Assembly (NCBI GenBank): GCA_004557975.1 | Contig: SFEV01000036.1 | Coordinates: 1-27,056 of the forward strand | DNA length: 27,056 nt | Reading direction: 5' to 3' | Source of the DNA: Lachnospiraceae bacterium | GTDB lineage: Bacteria; Bacillota; Clostridia; Lachnospirales; Lachnospiraceae | In this document: positions 1 through 6,744 of the stretch, piece after piece | Layout of the letters: each line of letters starts with the position of its first letter | Position numbering within the stretch: position 1 is the stretch's first letter | The notes under the pieces: model-generated | What the model was told of the DNA's origin: nothing | Databases searched by the model: none | The model's input: only the letters and a program-made list of their open reading frames with translations | Program-made: the position numbers and the translations under genes

Positions 1-346
1 CTGACATGCATCTATCCATATGATTTACATGAATATTTGTTATGTGCTGATTCTGACATGCATCTATACTTGTAATTTACATTGATATTTGTTATGTACA
101 AACCCTGACATGCATCTATCCATGTAATTTACATGAATATTTGTTATGTGCTGATTCTAACATGCATCTATCCATATAATTTGCATGAATATTTGTTATG
201 TACAAACTCTGACACGTATTTATACACTCAATTTACATGGATATCTGTTGCGGTCTGACTTTGACATGCATTTATACACTTGATTTACGTGAAAATTTAG
301 AAAATAATTTTTTTGACATGAAAATATGATCCGGGTATTGGATCTG
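1..346. repeat. 52-bp tandem repeat array with 104-bp higher-order period
   Basis: Six consecutive units begin exactly 52 bp apart at 1, 53, 105, 157, 209 and 261, each opening with a version of CTGACATGCATCTAT. A decayed seventh start (TTGACATG) lies at 313. Units 1 and 3 end in GTGCTGATT, while units 2 and 4 end in GTACAAAC(C/T), so the real period of the best-kept part is 104 bp. Units 5 and 6 are progressively degenerate towards tuf. Unit 3 contains the dyad CATGTAA-T-TTACATG. The array runs off the left edge, and no open reading frame or spacer-like unique sequence is present. Its function is unknown. Confidence 0.9.
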
Positions 347-350
347 TTTT

Positions 351-381
351 GATAAAACCCCAGAAGCCTAAGCCTCTGGGG
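351..381 (-). terminator. Rho-independent terminator of tuf / str operon
   Basis: Read on the minus strand, CCCCAGAGG and CTTCTGGGG form a stem of about nine pairs (one G-T) around a short loop, followed directly by TTTTATC. It lies about 40 nt past the tuf stop codon and ends the str operon. Confidence 0.85.
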
Positions 382-418
382 TTAAGATTTGAATTAATAC
401 TGTGATAACAGATTATGA

Positions 419-1612
419 TTACTCGATGATTGTAGCAACACGGCCTGATCCTACAGTACGTCCACCTTCACGGATAGCGAATGTAAGACCCTGCTCCATA
501 GCGATCGGATGGATCAGCTCGATTGTCATCTCTACGTTGTCACCAGGCATGCACATTTCTGTACCAGCCGGAAGGTTGATAACGCCTGTTACGTCTGTTG
601 TTCTGAAGTAGAACTGCGGACGATAGTTGTTGAAGAACGGTGTATGACGACCACCCTCGTCTTTTGTCAGAACGTAAACCTGAGCTGTGAACTTTGTATG
701 GCACTTGATTGAACCCGGTTTGCAGAGAACCTGTCCTCTTTCGATGTTCTCTCTCTTGATACCACGAAGCAGAGCACCGATGTTATCACCAGCCTGAGCC
801 TCATCAAGGAGCTTACGGAACATCTCGATACCTGTTACAGTTGTCTTCTGGATTTCTTCCTTAACACCAACGATTTCAACTTCCTCGTTGAGGTGAAGAA
901 CACCACGCTCTACTCTACCTGTAGCAACTGTACCACGACCTGTGATTGTGAATACGTCCTCTACCGGCATAAGGAACGGCTGGTCTGTCGCACGCTGCGG
1001 ATCCGGAACCCATGAATCTACTGCTGCCATCAGTTCCATGATCTTGTCGCCCCACTCGCTTGACGGATCCTCAAGAGCCTTCAGAGCAGAACCCTGGATG
1101 ATCGGTGTGTCATCTCCCGGGAACTCATACTCGTTCAGGAGCTCACGGATTTCCATATCAACGAGCTCAAGAAGCTCTTCGTCGTCTACCATATCGCACT
1201 TGTTCATGAATACAACGATATACGGTACACCTACCTGACGGGACAGGAGGATGTGCTCCTTTGTCTGAGCCATAACACCGTCTGTAGCAGCAACTACCAG
1301 GATAGCGCCGTCCATCTGAGCAGCACCTGTGATCATGTTCTTTACATAGTCAGCATGGCCCGGGCAGTCAACGTGTGCATAGTGTCTGTGCTCTGTCTCA
1401 TACTCAACGTGTGCTGTAGAAATTGTGATACCACGCTCTCTCTCTTCCGGAGCTTTATCGATGTTTTCGAAATCTGTAGCTACGTTTCCGGCAACTCTCT
1501 CAGACAGAACCTTTGTAATAGCAGCTGTCAGAGTAGTTTTACCATGGTCAACGTGTCCGATAGTACCGATGTTACAATGCGGTTTAGTTCTTTCAAATTT
1601 AGCCTTTGCCAT
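419..1612 (-). CDS. tuf: Elongation factor Tu
   Basis: EF-Tu is the GTPase that delivers aminoacyl-tRNA to the ribosomal A site in the cytoplasm. The 397-residue product has the family's normal length. The G1 motif GHVDHGKT is at residues 19-26, GITIS of switch I at about 61-65, DCPGHAD (G3) at 82-88 and NKCD (G4) at 137-140. Domains 2 and 3 follow through to a complete C-terminus. The ATG is preceded by AAGGAGGA about 8 nt upstream. It is the last gene of rpsL-rpsG-fusA-tuf, but a 204-nt spacer separates it from fusA and that spacer carries its own promoter, so tuf is probably transcribed both with the operon and independently. Whether this is the only tuf copy cannot be judged from this window. 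Confidence 0.98.
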   Translation of the reverse strand: MAKAKFERTKPHCNIGTIGHVDHGKTTLTAAITKVLSERVAGNVATDFENIDKAPEERERGITISTAHVEYETEHRHYAHVDCPGHADYVKNMITGAAQMDGAILVVAATDGVMAQTKEHILLSRQVGVPYIVVFMNKCDMVDDEELLELVDMEIRELLNEYEFPGDDTPIIQGSALKALEDPSSEWGDKIMELMAAVDSWVPDPQRATDQPFLMPVEDVFTITGRGTVATGRVERGVLHLNEEVEIVGVKEEIQKTTVTGIEMFRKLLDEAQAGDNIGALLRGIKRENIERGQVLCKPGSIKCHTKFTAQVYVLTKDEGGRHTPFFNNYRPQFYFRTTDVTGVINLPAGTEMCMPGDNVEMTIELIHPIAMEQGLTFAIREGGRTVGSGRVATIIE

Positions 1613-1683
1613 TTTGAATGTCCTCCTTAATCAATTGCTTTTCGCATCATTTACCTTGATTGGTGTAATACCAGCTAGATTTG

Positions 1684-1712
1684 ATTATATTTCAAAACAG
1701 CTGGTTTTTCAA
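1684..1712 (-). promoter_or_regulatory. Internal promoter for tuf
   Basis: On the minus strand TTGAAA (1707-1712) is separated by 17 nt from a perfect TATAAT (1684-1689), about 70 nt before the tuf start. A 7-bp inverted repeat, ACCAGCT (1670-1676) and AGCTGGT (1699-1705), is arranged almost symmetrically around the -10 box. Confidence 0.7.
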
Positions 1713-1751
1713 GCTATTTTTTTATGAGTTACTGTTTATTTTTCAAGGCTG

Positions 1752-1786
1752 CGCCAGCCGCAGACCTTTGTCTGCGCCCGGCTTAC
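1752..1786 (-). other. Strong hairpin in the fusA-tuf spacer
   Basis: Read on the minus strand, GCCGG, one unpaired G, CGCAGAC, a loop AAAG, GTCTGCG, one unpaired G and CTGGC form a stem of 12 pairs with a single G-G mismatch. No T-run follows, so it is not a standard intrinsic terminator. It could be a processing site or 3' end stabiliser separating fusA from tuf messages. The rest of the spacer shows only the tuf promoter. Confidence 0.55.
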
Positions 1787-1816
1787 AGCTAATGAAATTA
1801 CTTGAATTTTATGTCC

Positions 1817-3934
1817 TTATTTGGACTTTGCGCTCAGGACTTTTTCCTGTACAGACTTCGGAACCTGCTCATATCTCTCAAAGAACATGGAGTAGTTACC
1901 ACGTCCCTGAGTCTTGGAACGAAGGTCTGTGGAGTATCCGAACATCTCTGCAAGCGGTACGAAACCTCTTACGATCTTGCCGCCGCCGATATCATCCATA
2001 CCCTCGATACGTCCACGACGGGAGTTGATATCACCGATAACATCGCCCATGTACTCTTCCGGCATTGTTACCTCTACCTTCATGATCGGCTCAAGAAGTA
2101 CCGGGTCACCCTTCTTCATAGCATCCTTGAATGCAAGAGAACCTGCAATGTGGAATGCCATTTCGCTTGAATCGACTTCATGGTAGGAACCGTCATATAC
2201 GTTAGCATGAACACCGAGTACCGGGAATCCACCGAGAATACCAGCCTTTGCTGCCTCCTCGATACCTTCACCTACTGCCGGGATATATTCCTTCGGAATA
2301 GCACCGCCGACAACCGTTGACTCGAACTTGAATGTCTCCTCGCCGTTCGGATCCATCGGTGTGAAGATAACCTTACAGTGACCGTACTGACCACGTCCAC
2401 CGGACTGCTTAGCGTACTTGCTGTCAACTGTAACTTCCTTTGTAAAGGTCTCTTTGTAAGCAACCTGAGGTGCACCTACGTTAGCCTCTACCTTGAACTC
2501 ACGAAGCAGACGGTCTACGATGATCTCCAGATGGAGCTCACCCATACCTGCGATAATCGTCTGGCCTGTTTCCTGATCTGTATGAGCACGGAAAGTCGGG
2601 TCTTCCTCTGCAAGCTTTGCAAGAGCCTCACCCATCTTGCCCTGTCCTGCTTTTGTCTTCGGCTCGATTGCAAGCTCGATAACCGGTTCCGGGAACTCCA
2701 TGGACTCAAGAATTACCGGATGCTGTTCGTCACAGATTGTATCACCTGTCGTTGTAAGCTTGAAGCCTACTGCTGCAGCGATATCTCCGGAGTAAACCTT
2801 ATCAAGTTCTGCTCTCTTATTTGCATGCATCTGAAGGATACGTCCAACACGCTCCTTTTTGCCCTTTGTAGAGTTCAGCACGTAAGAACCGGAGTTCATT
2901 GTACCTGAATATACACGGAAGAATGCAAGTTTACCAACGAACGGGTCTGCCATGATCTTGAATGCAAGTGCAGAGAACGGCTCTTCATCGGAAGAATGTC
3001 TCTCTACCTCGTTGCCGTCAAGGTCTGTACCCTTGATAGCCGGAATGTCAAGCGGTGACGGCATAAACTCGATAACTGCATCAAGGAGCTTCTGAACACC
3101 CTTGTTTCTGTATGCAGTACCGCAGCATACCGGAACAGCTGTACACTCGCAGGTTGCCTTTCTCAGTACCCTCTTAAGAGCATCCACAGACGGCTCTTCA
3201 CCTTCCAGATACTCCATCATAAGGTCATCATCCAGCTCGCAGATCTTCTCTACCAGTTCTGTACGGTAAAGCTCTGCATCATCCTGCATATCCTCCGGGA
3301 TATCTACGATAGAGATATCATCGCCCTTATCATCGTTGTAGATATATGCCTTCATCTCGAACAGGTCGACAATTCCCTTGAACTCGTCTTCCTTACCGAT
3401 CGGAAGCTGAATGCAGATTGCATTCTTTCCAAGTCTTGTCTTGATCTGTTCTACGGCTCCGTAGAAGTTTGCGCCAAGGATGTCCATCTTGTTGATGAAT
3501 GCCATTCTCGGTACATTGTACGTATCTGCCTGACGCCATACGTTTTCTGACTGCGGCTCAACACCACCCTTTGCACAGAATACACCGACAGCACCATCGA
3601 GTACACGCAGTGAACGCTCTACCTCTACAGTAAAGTCAACGTGTCCCGGGGTATCAATAATGTTGATACGATGCTCAAGAGCACCCGGCTTCGGCTTGCA
3701 GTTTTCCTGCAAAGTCCAGTGACATGTTGTAGCGGCTGAAGTAATTGTGATACCTCTTTCCTGCTCCTGCTCCATCCAGTCCATGGTAGCAGTACCCTCA
3801 TGAGTATCACCGATCTTATAGTTAACACCGGTATAGTAAAGAATACGCTCTGTTGTTGTAGTCTTACCGGCATCGATATGAGCCATAATACCAATGTTTC
3901 TGGTTCTCTCTAATGGATATTCTCTTCCAGCCAA
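1817..3934 (-). CDS. fusA: Elongation factor G
   Basis: EF-G is the GTPase that drives translocation and, with RRF, ribosome recycling. The 705-residue protein is full length. AHIDAGKT (G1) is at residues 18-25, GITIT at 61-65, DTPGHVD (G3) at 94-100 and NKMD (G4) at 148-151, followed by domains II-V including the domain IV GGRGQYGHC region. The reading frame opens with TTG, placed 8 nt after a perfect AGGAGG (3943-3948). No in-frame ATG lies nearer that ribosome binding site, and the encoded N-terminus (MAGREYPLERTRN) is the conserved one, so TTG is the real start. It lies between rpsG (51-nt gap) and tuf in the str operon. Confidence 0.97.
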   Translation of the reverse strand: MAGREYPLERTRNIGIMAHIDAGKTTTTERILYYTGVNYKIGDTHEGTATMDWMEQEQERGITITSAATTCHWTLQENCKPKPGALEHRINIIDTPGHVDFTVEVERSLRVLDGAVGVFCAKGGVEPQSENVWRQADTYNVPRMAFINKMDILGANFYGAVEQIKTRLGKNAICIQLPIGKEDEFKGIVDLFEMKAYIYNDDKGDDISIVDIPEDMQDDAELYRTELVEKICELDDDLMMEYLEGEEPSVDALKRVLRKATCECTAVPVCCGTAYRNKGVQKLLDAVIEFMPSPLDIPAIKGTDLDGNEVERHSSDEEPFSALAFKIMADPFVGKLAFFRVYSGTMNSGSYVLNSTKGKKERVGRILQMHANKRAELDKVYSGDIAAAVGFKLTTTGDTICDEQHPVILESMEFPEPVIELAIEPKTKAGQGKMGEALAKLAEEDPTFRAHTDQETGQTIIAGMGELHLEIIVDRLLREFKVEANVGAPQVAYKETFTKEVTVDSKYAKQSGGRGQYGHCKVIFTPMDPNGEETFKFESTVVGGAIPKEYIPAVGEGIEEAAKAGILGGFPVLGVHANVYDGSYHEVDSSEMAFHIAGSLAFKDAMKKGDPVLLEPIMKVEVTMPEEYMGDVIGDINSRRGRIEGMDDIGGGKIVRGFVPLAEMFGYSTDLRSKTQGRGNYSMFFERYEQVPKSVQEKVLSAKSK

Positions 3935-3985
3935 AATTTTTTCCTCCTAATTTGATCGCGTGCTTTCATCAAGCTGCTTTCGGTC

Positions 3986-4456
3986 TTAGAATCTGTAATG
4001 AGCAAAAGCCTTGTTTGCCTCTGCCATCTTGTGCATATCTTCTTTTCTCTTTACAGATGCGCCTGTATTGTTAGCTGCATCCATCAGCTCGTTAGCCAGT
4101 CTTTCTTCCATTGTCTTCTCGCCTCTCTTGCGGGAGAACATGGTGATCCAGCGAAGTGCAAGAGCCTGACGTCTGTCCGGTCTTACCTCAATCGGAACCT
4201 GGTACGTAGCACCACCGATACGTCTTGCTTTAACTTCCAGTACCGGCATGATATTGTTCATTGCTTCTTCAAACACATCGAGAGCCGGCTTTCCGGTCTT
4301 CTCTTCCATTCTTGCGAATGCTCCGTATACGATCTTCTGAGCTACACCTTTCTTACCATCAAGCATGATGTTGTTGATAAGCTTTGTAACCACCTTGTTG
4401 TTGTATAACGGATCTGCTAAAACATCTCGCTTCTGAGTATGTCCTTTACGTGGCAT
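3986..4456 (-). CDS. rpsG: Ribosomal protein S7
   Basis: S7 is the primary 16S rRNA binder that nucleates assembly of the 30S head. The 156-residue length is typical of the bacterial family. The N-terminus MPRKGHTQKRDVLADPLY and the central GGATYQVPIEVRP stretch (about residues 80-92) are characteristic, and the C-terminal HKMAEANKAFAHYRF tail is complete. The ATG follows GGAGGG at a normal distance. It is second in the str operon, 170 nt after rpsL. In E. coli S7 represses its operon at the rpsL-rpsG spacer. Here I could not recognise that structure, so the mode of control is unknown. Confidence 0.97.
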   Translation of the reverse strand: MPRKGHTQKRDVLADPLYNNKVVTKLINNIMLDGKKGVAQKIVYGAFARMEEKTGKPALDVFEEAMNNIMPVLEVKARRIGGATYQVPIEVRPDRRQALALRWITMFSRKRGEKTMEERLANELMDAANNTGASVKRKEDMHKMAEANKAFAHYRF

Positions 4457-4626
4457 GGTTACTTCCCTCCTTAATAATAATTAAATCACAGGTACTCACA
4501 ACGTGGCTTGCTAATTGTGTTTCATGCAAGGACTTCTATATTAACCCGCAACCACCTGTTAATAAGAACTCCGCATAGGTGAAACAAAATTCAGTTCTTC
4601 TTGTGATCCTTCTGAACTACGCCTGA
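4457..4626 (-). other. rpsG-rpsL spacer, no recognised element
   Basis: This 170-nt spacer is long for the str operon. It holds the rpsG ribosome binding site and only short dyads, for example CACAA/TTGTG around 4497-4519 and CACCT/AGGTG around 4550-4585. I see no intrinsic terminator, promoter of good quality or small gene. Confidence 0.4.
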
Positions 4627-5049
4627 TTATTTCTTAGCGTCTTTCGGTCTCTTGGCACCGTACTTGGAACGTGCCTGACGTCTCTTGGCAACACCTGCTG
4701 TATCAAGTGTACCTCTGACGATATGATATCTTGTACCCGGAAGGTCCTTTACTCTTCCTCCACGAATCAGAACAACGCTATGCTCCTGAAGATTGTGTCC
4801 TTCACCCGGAATGTAGCTTGTTACCTCGATACCGTTTGACAGACGTACTCTGGCGATTTTACGAAGAGCTGAGTTCGGCTTCTTCGGTGTAGCTGTCTTA
4901 ACTGCTGTACAAACCCCTCTCTTCTGCGGAGAAGAAGCATTTGTTGCTTTCTTTCTTAAGGAGTTAAATCCTTTCTGGAGAGCCGGTGCAGTAGATTTCT
5001 TTTCTGATGTCTGTCTGCCTTTTCTTACTAACTGGTTAAATGTTGGCAT
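4627..5049 (-). CDS. rpsL: Ribosomal protein S12
   Basis: S12 sits at the decoding centre of the 30S subunit. Starting at 5049 gives 140 residues, the usual length, beginning MPTFNQLVRKGR. An AGGAGG lies 8 nt before this ATG. An upstream in-frame start at 5088 would add 13 residues unlike the family and has no ribosome binding site. The two loops that carry streptomycin-resistance mutations are wild type (TPKKPNSALRK and GGRVKDLPG), so ribosomal streptomycin resistance is not predicted. The aspartate in KDLPG is the residue that is beta-methylthiolated in many bacteria. It is the first gene of the str operon behind a consensus promoter. Confidence 0.97.
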   Translation of the reverse strand: MPTFNQLVRKGRQTSEKKSTAPALQKGFNSLRKKATNASSPQKRGVCTAVKTATPKKPNSALRKIARVRLSNGIEVTSYIPGEGHNLQEHSVVLIRGGRVKDLPGTRYHIVRGTLDTAGVAKRRQARSKYGAKRPKDAKK

Positions 5050-5143
5050 TTCTTTCACCTCCTGATTTTTTAGGGCTGAGTTCTTCACTCATGTGGTTGC
5101 TGAAAATGTGCGCAAAAAAATACTACGTATTCACGCAGTTTCA

Positions 5144-5172
5144 ATTATACTTATACGGCCATTTCCTGTCAA
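5144..5172 (-). promoter_or_regulatory. Full-consensus sigma-A promoter of the str operon
   Basis: On the minus strand TTGACA (5167-5172) and TATAAT (5144-5149) are separated by exactly 17 nt, a perfect match to the housekeeping consensus. Transcription should start near 5137, giving a leader of about 88 nt before rpsL. The leader contains a short GAGT/ACTC hairpin and a T-run but no clear attenuator. Confidence 0.85.
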
Positions 5173-5212
5173 GCCGTTTTCTTGTATTATTTTTCGTACG
5201 CAGCTCCTGTCT

Positions 5213-5427
5213 GGTTACTGCTCACGTGCCACTGTTCCGCAAGGTGTTTTCGCGCAGAATGCGCGAAATCCCGACGGCGTATCGCAGACTGCTACAGCCA
5301 CTTCAAATTCTCAGATGTTTTCGCGCAGAATACGCGGTAATCCCGAGGGTATCACGTGCGGAACTGCATGAAATGCAGTTTCTGTGCATCGCGAAGCATG
5401 TTGCTGCGAACGAAGTGAACAGTAACC
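5213..5427. mobile_element. MITE-like palindrome-rich element (candidate)
   Basis: The ends GGTTACTGCTCAC (5213-5225) and GTGAACAGTAACC (5415-5427) are inverted repeats matching at 12 of 13 positions, bounding 215 bp. TGTCT occurs just outside both ends (5208-5212 and 5429-5433), the right copy one base away, as a weak target duplication would. Inside are a perfect 8-bp hairpin TTTCGCGC/GCGCGAAA (5248-5268), a diverged second copy of the same block 71 bp later (5316-5353), and a perfect 8-bp hairpin AACTGCAT/ATGCAGTT with a GAA loop (5362-5380). No transposase is encoded. The mobile origin is inferred from structure only. Confidence 0.5.
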
Positions 5428-5646
5428 GTGTCTGTGGCTTCCATGTTGCGGCACGAAAACAGTGAAGAGTCTTTCATTGTTTTCCTTATCTTTCTTTTAA
5501 AATACTGGACAGTCCGGCTCAGTAATGATAAAATATCGAAAATCTAACGAAGTTTATTTTCCCGGCATTTAGACGCATTTGGTCGTATATGCCGTTGCGG
5601 CGAATCATTACATATTATAATAAGAAGAAACAGGGGGAGCTTATAG
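5428..5646 (+). other. Upstream region of the VanZ-like gene
   Basis: This stretch between the palindromic element and the VanZ-like gene is mostly featureless. A TATAAT at 5616-5621 could be the -10 box, but no convincing -35 hexamer sits 16-18 nt before it. GGGGGAG (about 5632-5638) is the ribosome binding site. A loose dyad GGCAT...ATGCC spans about 5563-5592. Confidence 0.4.
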
Positions 5647-6588
5647 ATGCGTACTTTTTTACGAATTGTTTTAAAACCGCTGTCATTTCTGCCTGCGATC
5701 TGCATGATGTACCTTATTTTTTCTTTCTCTTCACAGGACGGCGTCACCTCGTCACAGCTCAGCTATAAAGTAAGCTACAAGATTGTTGAGATCGGCGATC
5801 AGGTGCTGGATACAAATTTTGAACCGTGGGAGATTGAAAGCCTGGCAACCAGATTCCACGGTGCCATCCGCAAAATCGCTCATATGACAGAATATTTTGC
5901 TCTGGCGGTGTCTGTTGCGTTTCCGCTTTACGTATACGGACTGCGCGGAATCCTTCTGATGCTGGTCGCCGGACTGTTCTGTGTCGCCTTCGCCTGCGGT
6001 GACGAATATCATCAGTCTCTTGTGGCAGGGCGGTCACCGTCGAAGCGCGATGTCCTGATCGATTCTTTCGGTATTTTCTGGGGCATTGTCCTTGTGAGAA
6101 TTGTCGGATGGACGGGACGGAAAACAATTTTCAGACCTCTGGCCAGGAAAAGAAAAAAGAAGGATTTTTATGAAGAACCACAGAATTACACAGAACCACG
6201 GAATTTTGGAGAACCGCAGAATTTCCAGAATATGAACCCTGCACCGTCTGTTTATCCACCGGGCTCTGCGCCTTACATGGGATACGGTCCTGCAAATCCA
6301 ACTACTTATGGTGCTCCGTATCCAAATGGCAGCGTTCCTCCGTCTGGCCCGTATTATGGAAACGGTTCTGCCCCGTATCCTCCCAACTATGGCTATGTTA
6401 ATCCCTGTGAGGAGGACGATTTTTATGAGAATCCCGACAGTCTTTCCGAGGACATGTCTTTCAGGAAACTGATGCACGATATTAAGGATCAGCAGAGGAC
6501 TGTACACAGGGAAAGAAAGTCATCAAAAAAGCCAAAGATTAAAGGGACAGAGCTTTTGGATGACGAAGGTGACTCTAATCCGGATTAA
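5647..6588 (+). CDS. VanZ-like membrane protein with long low-complexity C-terminal tail
   Basis: The first 155 residues match the VanZ-like family. A membrane segment lies at about 8-28, the RKIAHMTEYF motif at 75-84, two membrane segments at about 83-118, the DEYHQ motif at 119-123, GRSPSKRDVLIDSFG at 128-142 and a last membrane segment at about 136-155. Family members are small integral membrane proteins; one contributes to low-level teicoplanin resistance, but most have no known function. The remaining 158 residues are unusual: a basic patch (RKRKKK), Asn/Pro/Tyr/Gly-rich sequence with repeated EPQN/EPRN, two DFYE(E/N)P motifs at 173-178 and 258-263, then a charged end. It starts at ATG after GGGGGAG. 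It is the only gene on the plus strand, inserted between rpoC and rpsL. Drug resistance should not be assumed. Confidence 0.85.
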   Translation: MRTFLRIVLKPLSFLPAICMMYLIFSFSSQDGVTSSQLSYKVSYKIVEIGDQVLDTNFEPWEIESLATRFHGAIRKIAHMTEYFALAVSVAFPLYVYGLRGILLMLVAGLFCVAFACGDEYHQSLVAGRSPSKRDVLIDSFGIFWGIVLVRIVGWTGRKTIFRPLARKRKKKDFYEEPQNYTEPRNFGEPQNFQNMNPAPSVYPPGSAPYMGYGPANPTTYGAPYPNGSVPPSGPYYGNGSAPYPPNYGYVNPCEEDDFYENPDSLSEDMSFRKLMHDIKDQQRTVHRERKSSKKPKIKGTELLDDEGDSNPD

Positions 6589-6691
6589 AGGACAGTCATT
6601 TGGATAACAGAATTTATCTGAATCAGAGCTCTGCAGGAAATAATAAAAGTTTTTCAGAGAATATACAATAAAGAATATACAATTATGAACA

Positions 6692-6726
6692 GAGGCGGCT
6701 GTGACACGAAAAGTCACAGCCGCCTC
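6692..6726 (-). terminator. Hairpin terminator after rpoC
   Basis: A perfect 14-bp stem GAGGCGGCTGTGAC/GTCACAGCCGCCTC with a 7-nt loop lies between the convergent ends of rpoC and the VanZ-like gene. On the minus strand the following bases are U-rich but not a clean T-run, and on the plus strand A-rich. It most likely ends rpoBC transcripts and may also limit read-through from the other side. Confidence 0.65.
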
Positions 6727-6744
6727 AAAAATACTGTTTCTGAA

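Noticed and set aside
1..346. CRISPR array
   Set aside because: The whole 52-bp unit repeats, including what would be the spacer, and no cas genes are nearby. It is an ordinary tandem repeat.
4627..5049. Streptomycin resistance in S12
   Set aside because: Both key lysine-containing loops (TPKKPNS and GGRVKDLPG) are wild type.
5050..5088. Longer S12 N-terminus from 5088
   Set aside because: The extra 13 residues do not match S12 and have no ribosome binding site, whereas AGGAGG is correctly placed for 5049.
5040..5465. Plus-strand reading frames over the rpsL upstream region
   Set aside because: They overlap the consensus str promoter and the palindromic element, lack a ribosome binding site and encode no recognisable protein.
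5647..6100. Teicoplanin or vancomycin resistance from the VanZ-like gene
   Set aside because: No vanA/B/H/X/R/S genes are present. Most VanZ-domain proteins in Clostridia are unrelated to glycopeptide resistance.
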